Below are positions 43,825 through 51,436 of a DNA stretch of 64,000 bases, in pieces. Within the stretch, counting starts at the first letter, position 1; each line of letters opens with the position of its first letter. This DNA is from a bacterium (GTDB lineage Bacteria > Electryoneota > RPQS01): contig DASXUQ010000008.1 in NCBI GenBank assembly GCA_036504735.1, positions 124,001 to 188,000 of the forward strand, in the 5' to 3' direction. Below the pieces are notes generated by a model that saw only the letters and a program-made list of their open reading frames with translations, had not been told where the DNA came from and ran no database searches. A program made the translations under genes and the position numbers.

Positions 43825-45267
43825 ATGAAATGGTTCTGTCTGTTTTCACTGATGGCACTTTCCACGATGTGCGTTGCCCAGCCTGACACCCTCTGGTCGA
43901 GAACTTACGGCGGCAGCGGCGATGAATATGCGGCAGGCATCGTCGCACTCTCCAATGGCACCTTCGCGGTTTCTGCCACCACCAATTCCTTCGGCGTCGT
44001 CGGCATGGATTTCTACGTGGTGTGCGTCAACGGCGGCGGAGACACGCTCTGGACACGGACGTTCGGCAGGGGAACCGGCGACGACTGGTGCACGGGGATG
44101 GCGAAGACAAATAACGATGAGATTATCGCTTCCGGATACGGGCTCCGGAGTGGCGGCACGGAACAGGCGATGCGCGAAGTCCGTTACGATCTTTCGGGAA
44201 CGCTCATAGAGTGGGTCGAAGACTACTCGCCGGGAGCGGATATGATCGGGTATGGCATCTGCATGAATGCTCTTGGTCACAGTGTGTGCGCCGGATACTG
44301 GACGGATACCCCGGAGCAGGGAAGGGTTACGGTTCTCGAGCGCGACTCCCAGCACACCGGCTTCAGCCTGTATGCCCAGTGCGGCTATTTCAGCGATGCG
44401 CGTTCGATTCAGCCCACTCGTGACGGCGGTTACATTTTGGCCGGATCCACCCGGGCAACCGCCAATGCCCATTCCGATTATCTGCTGATGCGCCTGAACA
44501 GTCTTGGCGACACCGTGTGGACTCGCACCTTCGGCGGCAGTGCCACGGAGGATATTGCCAATTCCGTCGTGCAAACTTCTGACGGCGGCTTTGCCTTCAC
44601 CGGACCTTCCGAATCTTACGGTCCGGGCGGTGACGTCGTGCTCATCAAAACGGACACCCTTGGCCGCCAGCAATGGCTGCACACCTACGGCGGCAGCGAT
44701 GAAGAGCACGGCCACGTGGTTCTGGCCACTCATGACGGCGGATTCTTTCTTGCCGGGCACACGAATTCCTTCGGAGTGGGCGGAGATGTTTACGTTGTCA
44801 AGACCGACGGTGACGGCAATCTGCTCTGGTCGCGTTCCTGGGGCGGTGCCGGCCTCGACGTCGCCGAGAGCGCCGTGGAACTGCCTGATGGCGGTTTCCT
44901 CGTCGCGGGTGAGACCACATCCTTCGGCGCGGGCGATGCCAACATTTGGCTGCTGCGGATTGCCTCGGATCTGGCCTCGGATCAGCCATCGGTCGCAAGC
45001 CCCGGCGAGTTTTTCCTCGCGCAAAATTATCCGAATCCCTTCAATGCCGTAACGGACATCCGCTTTGAGCTTCCGCATGCTGGTCGCGCGACCTTAAGTG
45101 TCTATGACGTTCTGGGGCGGGAAACGGCGACACTGCTCGACGGGCAACTGCCCGGAGGCCCGCACACCGTTCACCTCGATGCCTCCGGCTGGCCGTCCGG
45201 CGTCTACTTCTGCCGCCTGTCGGCGGGCCAGAGCACAGGCGTTCGCAAGCTCATGCTCCTGAAGTAA
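43825..45267 (+). CDS. T9SS-sorted propeller-like secreted protein
   Basis: A 480-residue exported protein; ATG 43825 (MKWFCLFSLMALSTMCVA) with GGAG upstream. Propeller-like repeats (RTYGGSGDEYAAGIVAL, QPTRDGGYILAGSTR, QTSDGGFAFTG, ATHDGGFFLAG) run to about residue 395, and a T9SS type A module ends the protein (LAQNYPNPFNAVTDIRFELP ... GVYFCRL ... KLMLLK). This is the only such cargo gene on the plus strand. It starts 38 bases after the permease gene and could be cotranscribed with it, although no functional link is obvious. Confidence 0.8.
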   Translation: MKWFCLFSLMALSTMCVAQPDTLWSRTYGGSGDEYAAGIVALSNGTFAVSATTNSFGVVGMDFYVVCVNGGGDTLWTRTFGRGTGDDWCTGMAKTNNDEIIASGYGLRSGGTEQAMREVRYDLSGTLIEWVEDYSPGADMIGYGICMNALGHSVCAGYWTDTPEQGRVTVLERDSQHTGFSLYAQCGYFSDARSIQPTRDGGYILAGSTRATANAHSDYLLMRLNSLGDTVWTRTFGGSATEDIANSVVQTSDGGFAFTGPSESYGPGGDVVLIKTDTLGRQQWLHTYGGSDEEHGHVVLATHDGGFFLAGHTNSFGVGGDVYVVKTDGDGNLLWSRSWGGAGLDVAESAVELPDGGFLVAGETTSFGAGDANIWLLRIASDLASDQPSVASPGEFFLAQNYPNPFNAVTDIRFELPHAGRATLSVYDVLGRETATLLDGQLPGGPHTVHLDASGWPSGVYFCRLSAGQSTGVRKLMLLK

Positions 45268-45342
45268 GCCTGCTTTTTCGTAATCGATTCTTCCGCATCA
45301 TGGCGGCAGGGCCATCGCTGCCGTTTACAATAAACTATATTT

Positions 45343-46392
45343 ATGACCACTCCCTCGTCTCCCGAATCCCATGCGTCGCGGCCACAGGTTCCGCTGGACC
45401 CCGGTCTGTCGCAGACCTATTACGGCGACATCCGCCGCATTATCAATAAAGACGGAACCTTCAATGTCCGCCGCTCGCAGACCGGCACGCGGCTGCACAC
45501 GCTGCATATCTATCAATATCTGATCGGCCTGTCATGGTCTCGGTTTATGTTGATTGTGGTGGCGGGCTACTTCGTCGTCAACACGTTTTACGCGCTGGTG
45601 TACCTGCTCATCGGGATTGGCCATCTGACCGGAGCCGATGGCGCTTCGGGCATCTCGTCCTTTTTCAGCGCGTTCTTTTTCAGCGCCGAAACCTTCACCA
45701 CGGTCGGCTACGGCAATATTGCGCCGCAGGGATTTCTGACCAATCTTGTGGCGTCGCTCGAAGCGGCATCCGGGTTGATGGCCTTTGCGCTGGCGGCGGC
45801 GCTGTTCTACGGACGCTTTTCCCGGCCTCATGCCAAGCTGGTCTACAGTGAATGGGCCATCGTCGCGCCGTATCAGGGCCGCACCGGCCTCGAATTCCGC
45901 ATCGTCAATTCGCGCCGCAACCTGCTGATGGAACTGCAGGCCCGCGTGCTGCTGATGACCGTGGAAAAAGCCGATAGCGGACTCAAACGCGTCTACCGCC
46001 TGCTGGATCTGGAACGTCCGTCCGTAGAATTTCTGCCGCTCACCTGGACCATCGTGCACCCCATCGATGAGACCAGCCCGCTGCGCGGTGCCACGCCCGA
46101 AACTCTGGCCGCGCTCAAGGCGGAAATCCTGATTCTGATTCGCGGCTTTGATGACACCTTCAACCAGTGGGTTCACTCGCGCTATTCCTACCGCTACGAT
46201 GAGATCGTGTGGGGCGCGCGCTTCCTGCCCGCCTTCCGTGTCGATGCCCGCGGCGACACCATCGTGGACATCGATCTGGTGTCCCGCGTGGAAGCCGCCA
46301 TCCTTCCCACAGAGGAGAACATGCAGGCTTCAGACGGCAAAGTTGGTAACGAGGAAGAGGACGGCAGAGTGGAGATAGACAAAAGGAAATGA
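45343..46392 (+). CDS. Inward-rectifier (Kir-type) potassium channel
   Basis: A 349-residue prokaryotic Kir channel. After a cytoplasmic N-terminus with a slide helix (about 35-65) come TM1 (about 67-92), the pore with selectivity filter TTVGYGNIAP (Thr120-Gly124 core), and TM2 (about 132-157). The rest is the immunoglobulin-like cytoplasmic domain (LEFRIVNSRRNLLMELQARVLLM; FLPLTWTIVHPIDETSPL). It would conduct K+ across the inner membrane. The last 25 residues are acidic and Lys-rich, with no homology expected. It is a single gene on the plus strand. Confidence 0.9.
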   Translation: MTTPSSPESHASRPQVPLDPGLSQTYYGDIRRIINKDGTFNVRRSQTGTRLHTLHIYQYLIGLSWSRFMLIVVAGYFVVNTFYALVYLLIGIGHLTGADGASGISSFFSAFFFSAETFTTVGYGNIAPQGFLTNLVASLEAASGLMAFALAAALFYGRFSRPHAKLVYSEWAIVAPYQGRTGLEFRIVNSRRNLLMELQARVLLMTVEKADSGLKRVYRLLDLERPSVEFLPLTWTIVHPIDETSPLRGATPETLAALKAEILILIRGFDDTFNQWVHSRYSYRYDEIVWGARFLPAFRVDARGDTIVDIDLVSRVEAAILPTEENMQASDGKVGNEEEDGRVEIDKRK

Positions 46393-46458
46393 GTGGCGCC
46401 TGTCGTGCCGGTGGACCCCGGCACACAAAAAAGGAGCGCAGCTCGCGCCGCGCTCCCT

Positions 46459-46497
46459 TTCAGCCTTTCAGATTTTCAGCGTTTCAGCCTTTTGCAT
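46459..46497. repeat. Heptamer-like tandem string (CTGAAA type)
   Basis: Read on the minus strand, CTGAAA units follow one another (GCTGAAACGCTGAAAATC TGAAAGG). A 16-base block of it recurs on the plus strand at 50440-50482. It overlaps the last codons of the glycosyltransferase gene (46484). Confidence 0.45.
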
Positions 46498-47929
46498 TCA
46501 GCTTCTTCCGCCGCTTCAACGCATGCATCCGCGCCAGAGTCTTGTTGCCGATCTTCATTTCCGGATCACGGGTGACGTCCGTGTTGTCCCCGTGGCGGCG
46601 GTAGCGGTAGCAGATCTCATGCACCCGGCCCACTTCATACTTTTCACCGCACTTCAGCACCAGGTCGTAGTCCTCGCCGTAGCCGCCCAACTCTTTCTCA
46701 TCGAAGCCGCCGAACTCTAAGATCACGCTGCGGTGCCACGTGCGCGGCGCGCCCGCCCCATCTACCCGCAGGATATTGTTGCGGTTGTATTCCAGATGCT
46801 TGATGATCCCGAACTCCGGCAGTGACGTGCCGCCTTCGTCCATCAACTCGTAATACGCAATCGCCACGCCCCAGTTGGGATGGGCTTCCAATCCTGCGGT
46901 CATGTGCTCTAAGGTGCGCGGCAGATATTCGTCGTCGCTGTCGAGCTGCGAGATGTATTTCCCCTTCGCCGCGCGCACTCCGATGTTCAGCGAGAGCGCG
47001 ATAATGTTCACGTTGTTCTCGATCAGCCGCACCCGGCTGTCTTTCGCCGCGTAGCTTCGTACCACCTCGCGCGTGTCATCGGTCGATCCGTTATCCACGA
47101 TAAGGTATTCCCAGTCGTCAATCGTCTGCCCTTGTACGGACTCGATTGCTTTCCCGATAAACCGTCCGCGATTGTACACCGGCGTCACCACACTCACCAG
47201 CGGGCAAGGGGGATGGAGTTCGGAGCGGCGGGAAGGCGTCGCCGTCCGCTCGTCTTCCAGCCACACGTTTTCGCGCTTCAGGAAATTATAGAAAACATTC
47301 TCGGTGTGGCGCTCATCTTCCGGGTCCATGAACAGATACGAGAATCCGCCCAGCTTGCCGCGCCCGGGAAAGAACAGCTTGTCTTTTAAAGCGGAGGCAC
47401 CGCTATCCGCTTGCGGTGCGGGAATCAGCGCCAGCGGCCCTCCGACGTGCACGCGCCGTCCCTCACCCCAACTCTTCAGCAGCAGATCATAGAAGGCTGC
47501 ACGGTGATTTCGCTCGTCAAGGCCGCCCAGCCCATTCAACCACTCCACACGCACGGCCCACACCGGACCCCAGTCTTCGCGCTCGGTAATATCCCCGATG
47601 TCCCGGCGTACCGTTTGCAGCTTCTGACAGTCGTCGTCCTGCAGGTGGTAATCTCCGTAGAAGAAGACTCCCTCCGGATTCTGCCGCGCCACGCCCAGCA
47701 GCCGCTCTTTCCACGCCGCATCCAGCGTCTCCGTGTCCGGCGGCAGCGTCAACAGCAACCCGTCCCCTGCGGCACGCGCCGCCGCGTTCAGGCACTGAGC
47801 AAAATTCTTGGGATCGGCGGCCAGCGTCTGCCCATGCGCCGGATTGAGAAATCGTACGATAGGGGGGAGGGTGTCCGCGTCGAGCAGTACGGGCTTTCCC
47901 TCAAAGGTGGTCCAGCAGGTGAGTTTCAT
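46484..47929 (-). CDS. Two-part family 2 glycosyltransferase
   Basis: A 481-residue cytoplasmic protein. The C-terminal half (about 243-481) is a GT-A glycosyltransferase domain: PLVSVVTPVYNRGRFIG, DNGSTDDTREVV, and the metal/sugar segment SQLDSDDEYLP. The N-terminal half (about 1-235) has weak similarity in layout to a second glycosyltransferase-like fold (LLTLPPDTETLDAAW, FYGDYHLQDDD) without clear motifs. It likely builds a surface glycan; donor and acceptor are unknown. The last residues (NAKG) are encoded within a heptamer-like repeat, so the true end may have been extended. Confidence 0.8.
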   Translation of the reverse strand: MKLTCWTTFEGKPVLLDADTLPPIVRFLNPAHGQTLAADPKNFAQCLNAAARAAGDGLLLTLPPDTETLDAAWKERLLGVARQNPEGVFFYGDYHLQDDDCQKLQTVRRDIGDITEREDWGPVWAVRVEWLNGLGGLDERNHRAAFYDLLLKSWGEGRRVHVGGPLALIPAPQADSGASALKDKLFFPGRGKLGGFSYLFMDPEDERHTENVFYNFLKRENVWLEDERTATPSRRSELHPPCPLVSVVTPVYNRGRFIGKAIESVQGQTIDDWEYLIVDNGSTDDTREVVRSYAAKDSRVRLIENNVNIIALSLNIGVRAAKGKYISQLDSDDEYLPRTLEHMTAGLEAHPNWGVAIAYYELMDEGGTSLPEFGIIKHLEYNRNNILRVDGAGAPRTWHRSVILEFGGFDEKELGGYGEDYDLVLKCGEKYEVGRVHEICYRYRRHGDNTDVTRDPEMKIGNKTLARMHALKRRKKLNAKG

Positions 47930-48029
47930 ATCGGTGGGTTCGTTTAGACATGCAACGTCCGGTCCTGCCGGGCGTTTGCGAGTCGTGATCGATGGCGCTT
48001 GCCGCCAACACGCATATCAGAAAAGCAGA

Positions 48030-50441
48030 ATGACTCTTTCCAAATACCTATTCCTGATCTTTGCCGCTGTGCTGCTGTCCGGCACGGCGCGCGCCGAGAC
48101 CGTGGCCCTCGCTCTCTCCGGAGGCGGCGCCCGCGGCTTTGCCGCCATCGGTGTGCTGCAGGCGCTCGAAGAGGAGCATCTGGAGCCCGACCTGATTGTC
48201 GGCACCTCCATCGGCGCGGTGCTCGGCGGACTCTACGCGGCCGGCTATTCGGCCACGGAACTCCGCACCATCGCGCTCAATACCGAGTGGAACAAGATTT
48301 TTCTCGACCGCCCCTCGCGGCGCAACCTGTTTCTCGCGCAGAAGGAGACGGTCTCCCGCCATATTCTCAGTGTGCGCTTCCGCGGCTGGTCTCTCGATGT
48401 CCCCACGTCGCTCACCAGTGGCCAGAAGCTTTCCGAGCTGCTGTTCGAACTGGTGCATCGTGCGCCCTATCAGCCGTGGCCGAGCTTCGATGACCTGCGG
48501 ATTCCCTTCCGCGCCGTGGCCACCGACCTCATCTCCGGCAAGCCCATCGTATTCAAGAGCGGTGACCTCGCCGAGGCCATGCGCGCCTCCATTTCCATGC
48601 CGCTGGTTTTCGCGCCTTACCGCATGGACACACTGCTGATGGTTGACGGCGGCGTGGCGGAAAATATTCCGGTGAATACCGCCCGCGAGCAGGGCGCGGA
48701 TGTCGTCGTGGCGGTGGACATGTCGGCCACGCCTGCCACCGATGAGAACCTGACGCTGCCCTGGGAATTGGTAGGCCGCGTGACGACCATCATGCAAAGC
48801 GAACGCCGCGATGCCTCGGTCTCCCGCGCGGACGTCGTGATTGCCCCCGATCTGGATGAACACCACTCCACCGATTTCAGTGACATTCCGATTCTGATCT
48901 CGGCAGGTTATCTGGCGGCCAAGGCGCAGATGCCCTTGCTGCGTACCAAGTTCCACCGTGCCGATTCCTCCGCGGCGGCCTGCGCCAGTTCATTCTGCTC
49001 GCGCGCGCGTTACCGGGATTTCAAACAGACCCTGAACTGCAACAGTCTGCCGCCTGCCGGCTACGTGTTCACCGGTGTGAATCACATGCCGGACTCTACC
49101 ATCAACGATCTGCCGCCGGGCAAAGATGGACTGAAGAAGCTGGTGTGGCTGCGGCAGGCCTATCTGGATGTGGGACGCACCCTCGCTCACGCGACGCGTC
49201 TCGATGTCACCCCCGATCATAAACTGAGCAGCCATTGGGAAGAAGGCCACATCCGCCAGATTACGGTGGAAGGGCTTCACCGCCACCGGGAGTCCAGCCT
49301 GCTGCGCGAGTTCCCGCTCACCCAAGGGGACGTGTTCAATCTGCGCTGGGCCAAACGCGGCCTAAATCAGATTTACGGCAGCGACCTCTATGAGTCGGTC
49401 AACCTTGCGGTGCAGTCCTCGGACAGCGGCGCGGCGCTGAAGCTGCGCGTGGTGGAACGGCCCTCGCCGCAGCTTCGCTTCGGAGCGGGCTATTCCCTCG
49501 AGCGGCGGGGACGCGCCTTTGTCGAATTCCTTAATGACAATACGCTGGATATCGGGGCGCGGCTGGCGGTGTTCGGAAAATACGGGGAGAAAGATGAGGA
49601 AGCGCGCCTGGGGTTGACCTTCGACCGCATCCCCTTCAGCACGCCGCTGGACGATTTCCTGCAGAGCTACACCACGATCGATTTGCGCAGCGGGTGGAGC
49701 CGCTCCGAATTCAATCTCTACCGGCAGCATCACTCCGTCGGAGACTACTTCTTTGAGCGCAGTTCCGCCGAACTCTGGGTGGGACGCGCCTTCCGCCGCT
49801 GGGCCGAAGTATCATGGGGATTGCGCCACGAAAGCGTGCTTTCCGGCGGCATGCTCTCCCCGTCGCGGGATCAGACCACCTATCTTGGCGTGCGCACTCT
49901 GGTGGACACGCAGGACAGCTATCCGTTTCCGTCCAGTGGACTGGCTTTCAACGGCTCTTACGAGTATGGCTTGCGCTCCCGCTCCACCGACCGCTTCTTC
50001 AACCGCGTCATGGCCCGCGCCGACGGCTACATCCCGCTGACCAAGCGGCTGGTAGTGCATGGCCGCGGCGATTATGCATGGAATGACCGCATCATGCCGC
50101 CGTGGGCGCTCTTCCCATTGGGAGGAGAAGGCAGCCTGCTGGGGCTTCACACTGCCGAATATCTGGGCAATGTGCGAACCTCGCTGCTCGGTGAGGTTCG
50201 CTATGACCTCATTTCCCGCTGGATGGCCGACGCCTATCTCTCGGCCACCTACACTGTCGGCGCCGTCTCTGCGGCCTCCGATCCTCTGCCGCGCGCTGAT
50301 GAATACCAACATGGCATCGGCGTCTCTTTCAGCCTGTCTACCCTGCTTGGCCCGATGCGCTTTACCGCCTCCCGCCTCATCAGCACCCGCCTTGCCCCCG
50401 ACCAGACCGTCTTCTACCTTAACTTAGGCCACGAGTTTTAA
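48030..50441 (+). CDS. Patatin-barrel fusion, type Vd (PlpD-like) secreted phospholipase
   Basis: An 803-residue envelope protein from ATG 48030 with a signal peptide (about 1-22, ends ARA). The patatin domain (about 24-300) has the oxyanion loop GGGARG (31-36), nucleophile GTSIG (Ser60) and Asp206 in VDGGVAE. Next, a POTRA-like segment (GHIRQITVEGLHRHRESSLLREFPL) is followed by a C-terminal barrel (about 480-803) with BamA/TamA-type surface-antigen strands ending in GHEF. The architecture matches PlpD, in which the barrel delivers the lipase to the cell surface. A phospholipase A role is inference. Longer upstream frames lack a plausible start. Confidence 0.9.
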   Translation: MTLSKYLFLIFAAVLLSGTARAETVALALSGGGARGFAAIGVLQALEEEHLEPDLIVGTSIGAVLGGLYAAGYSATELRTIALNTEWNKIFLDRPSRRNLFLAQKETVSRHILSVRFRGWSLDVPTSLTSGQKLSELLFELVHRAPYQPWPSFDDLRIPFRAVATDLISGKPIVFKSGDLAEAMRASISMPLVFAPYRMDTLLMVDGGVAENIPVNTAREQGADVVVAVDMSATPATDENLTLPWELVGRVTTIMQSERRDASVSRADVVIAPDLDEHHSTDFSDIPILISAGYLAAKAQMPLLRTKFHRADSSAAACASSFCSRARYRDFKQTLNCNSLPPAGYVFTGVNHMPDSTINDLPPGKDGLKKLVWLRQAYLDVGRTLAHATRLDVTPDHKLSSHWEEGHIRQITVEGLHRHRESSLLREFPLTQGDVFNLRWAKRGLNQIYGSDLYESVNLAVQSSDSGAALKLRVVERPSPQLRFGAGYSLERRGRAFVEFLNDNTLDIGARLAVFGKYGEKDEEARLGLTFDRIPFSTPLDDFLQSYTTIDLRSGWSRSEFNLYRQHHSVGDYFFERSSAELWVGRAFRRWAEVSWGLRHESVLSGGMLSPSRDQTTYLGVRTLVDTQDSYPFPSSGLAFNGSYEYGLRSRSTDRFFNRVMARADGYIPLTKRLVVHGRGDYAWNDRIMPPWALFPLGGEGSLLGLHTAEYLGNVRTSLLGEVRYDLISRWMADAYLSATYTVGAVSAASDPLPRADEYQHGIGVSFSLSTLLGPMRFTASRLISTRLAPDQTVFYLNLGHEF

Positions 50442-50482
50442 GAAAACGCTGAAACGCTGAAAATCTGAAATGCTGAGATTCA
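50440..50482 (+). repeat. Heptamer-like tandem string (CTGAAA type)
   Basis: Units ACGCTGAAA, CGCTGAAA, ATCTGAAA and TGCTGAG follow the stop of the patatin-barrel gene. A 16-base block is shared with the copy near 46459 on the opposite strand. Confidence 0.45.
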
Positions 50483-50485
50483 GCA

Positions 50486-50566
50486 CCCCCTTCTGATTCC
50501 CCCTTTTTCAAAGGGGGAAGGCAATCGGGTCTCCCCCCTTAGGATAAGGGGGGACTAAGGGGGGTA
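50486..50566. repeat. Two adjacent C5/G5 palindromic repeats, copies 7 and 8
   Basis: Copy 7 is inverted (ACCCCCTTCTGA ahead of TTCCCCCTT-loop-AAGGGGGAA, 50486-50519) and copy 8 is direct (CCCCCCTTA-GGAT-AAGGGGGG, then CTAAGGGGGG, 50531-50566). The stop and C-terminal codons of the DinB-like gene fall inside this block. Confidence 0.75.
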
Positions 50567-51026
50567 GCTTTTCAGCTTTTATCTTTTCCGCCCATTCTTC
50601 CACCTGCCCACGATGGTGCTCGTAATGCTCGGGCACAGTGGACAGCAGCCACTCCGGCAACTCTCCATTCCGATACAGCTTTTCATCGGGTACGCGGCGC
50701 ACCGCTTCAATCACCGTACTGTGGGTGATGCGCAGTTCGCTTAGCACCCGCTTCAGCGGTGTGACGCGCAGTTTCTCCACCGCCGCCGCATTGCTCGCGT
50801 CAACATCGCGGTAGGGAGTCCAATCGAAGCTCTCGCCCTGATTCATCTGCTCGAGCGCCCGAACCACCAGGCCGTCCCACAAAACCAGATGTGCGGCCAG
50901 ATCCTTGAAAGACCATTTGCCCTCGGCCATCGGCTGTTCCATCTGCTCCGGCCAGATCCCCTTAGTCGGTGTCATCAGCCGCTCAAAAGCGATTTCCGTG
51001 GATGTAATGTATTCTTCACGGGTCAT
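50508..51026 (-). CDS. DinB/ClbS-like (DfsB) family protein
   Basis: A 172-residue cytoplasmic helical protein from ATG 51026 (MTREEYITSTEIAFERL). KWSFKDLAAHLVLWDG and TVPEHYEHHRGQVEEW place it in the DinB-like ClbS/DfsB group, with candidate metal or catalytic His residues in AAHLVLW and EHYEHHR. Some members (ClbS) detoxify the genotoxin colibactin; the role here is unknown. The last 20 residues (KLPPLVPPYPKGG) are encoded by palindromic repeats and are not part of the domain. It lies 78 bases downstream of the structured RNA terminator at 51104, so it could be under leader control. Confidence 0.75.
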   Translation of the reverse strand: MTREEYITSTEIAFERLMTPTKGIWPEQMEQPMAEGKWSFKDLAAHLVLWDGLVVRALEQMNQGESFDWTPYRDVDASNAAAVEKLRVTPLKRVLSELRITHSTVIEAVRRVPDEKLYRNGELPEWLLSTVPEHYEHHRGQVEEWAEKIKAEKLPPLVPPYPKGGDPIAFPL

Positions 51027-51097
51027 AATAGGCGTTTCACCAATTTCTTTAATGATCTTGGGTACTATTGAGGTCAGATAGTTCCCACACGAGCACA

Positions 51098-51333
51098 AAC
51101 CAAGAAAGGGCACCCGATAGGGTCGCCCTTTCGCCATTTCTCGGCACGCCGAAGGCGACATGGGTCAAGGGCTCAGCCCTTGAGCAAAGAAGGCTCGTCA
51201 AACAGTGCTGACAAGCCTTCGGGGCTGGTGTGTCCGTCCACTTAGCTAAGTGGCGGACCTCCGTGGCCATGAACTCATGGGACCACCTCCTCTCGGTTTC
51301 TGAAACCGACACCTGCCTTCGTAGCGGGCAGGT
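51098..51333 (-). ncRNA. Unidentified structured RNA of about 235 nt
   Basis: On the minus strand, at least seven hairpins follow one another: 51309-51335 (9 bp), 51293-51309 (7 bp), 51263-51286 (with 2-base bulge), 51232-51258 (11 bp, one bulge), 51189-51220 (11 bp, one mismatch), 51165-51183 (7-9 bp) and a terminator-like 12-bp hairpin at 51104-51132. A small 4-bp stem lies at 51147-51157. GAGAGGAGG and CGGAGG stretches are single-stranded between stems. A -35/-10 pair at 51340-51368 would start it at about 51333. No plausible protein is encoded. It does not match 6S, tmRNA, RNase P or SRP RNA by eye. It could be a stand-alone RNA or a leader of the DinB-like gene. Confidence 0.6.
51104..51132 (-). 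terminator. Terminator-like hairpin at the 3' end of the structured RNA
   Basis: Stem GAAAGGGC...GCCCTTTC plus inner ACCC/GGGT with a GATA loop and one bulged C. The minus strand continues TTGGTTTGTG, a modest T tract. Confidence 0.6.
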
Positions 51334-51339
51334 GTGAAT

Positions 51340-51368
51340 AGTATACAAAACCGTAAGTCTAAAAGCAA
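51340..51368 (-). promoter_or_regulatory. Sigma-70-like promoter of the structured RNA
   Basis: On the minus strand TTGCTT (51368-51363), a 17-base spacer and TATACT (51345-51340). This is the best -35/-10 pair I see in the window; it places the start about 7 bases on, at the edge of the first hairpin. Confidence 0.65.
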
Positions 51369-51436
51369 GTACTTTCTGGATGCCGAGGTAGATTATTCGA
51401 GTGGGTTTTGCACTGATTTGCACCCACTCTATCTTG

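Noticed and set aside
48048-48956. A 302-codon minus-strand frame inside the patatin-barrel gene
   Set aside because: Antisense to a gene with intact patatin motifs; no ribosome site or recognisable domain.
51049-51423. A 124-codon minus-strand frame across the structured RNA
   Set aside because: Composition and codon pattern do not resemble protein; the hairpins, promoter and terminator explain the sequence better.
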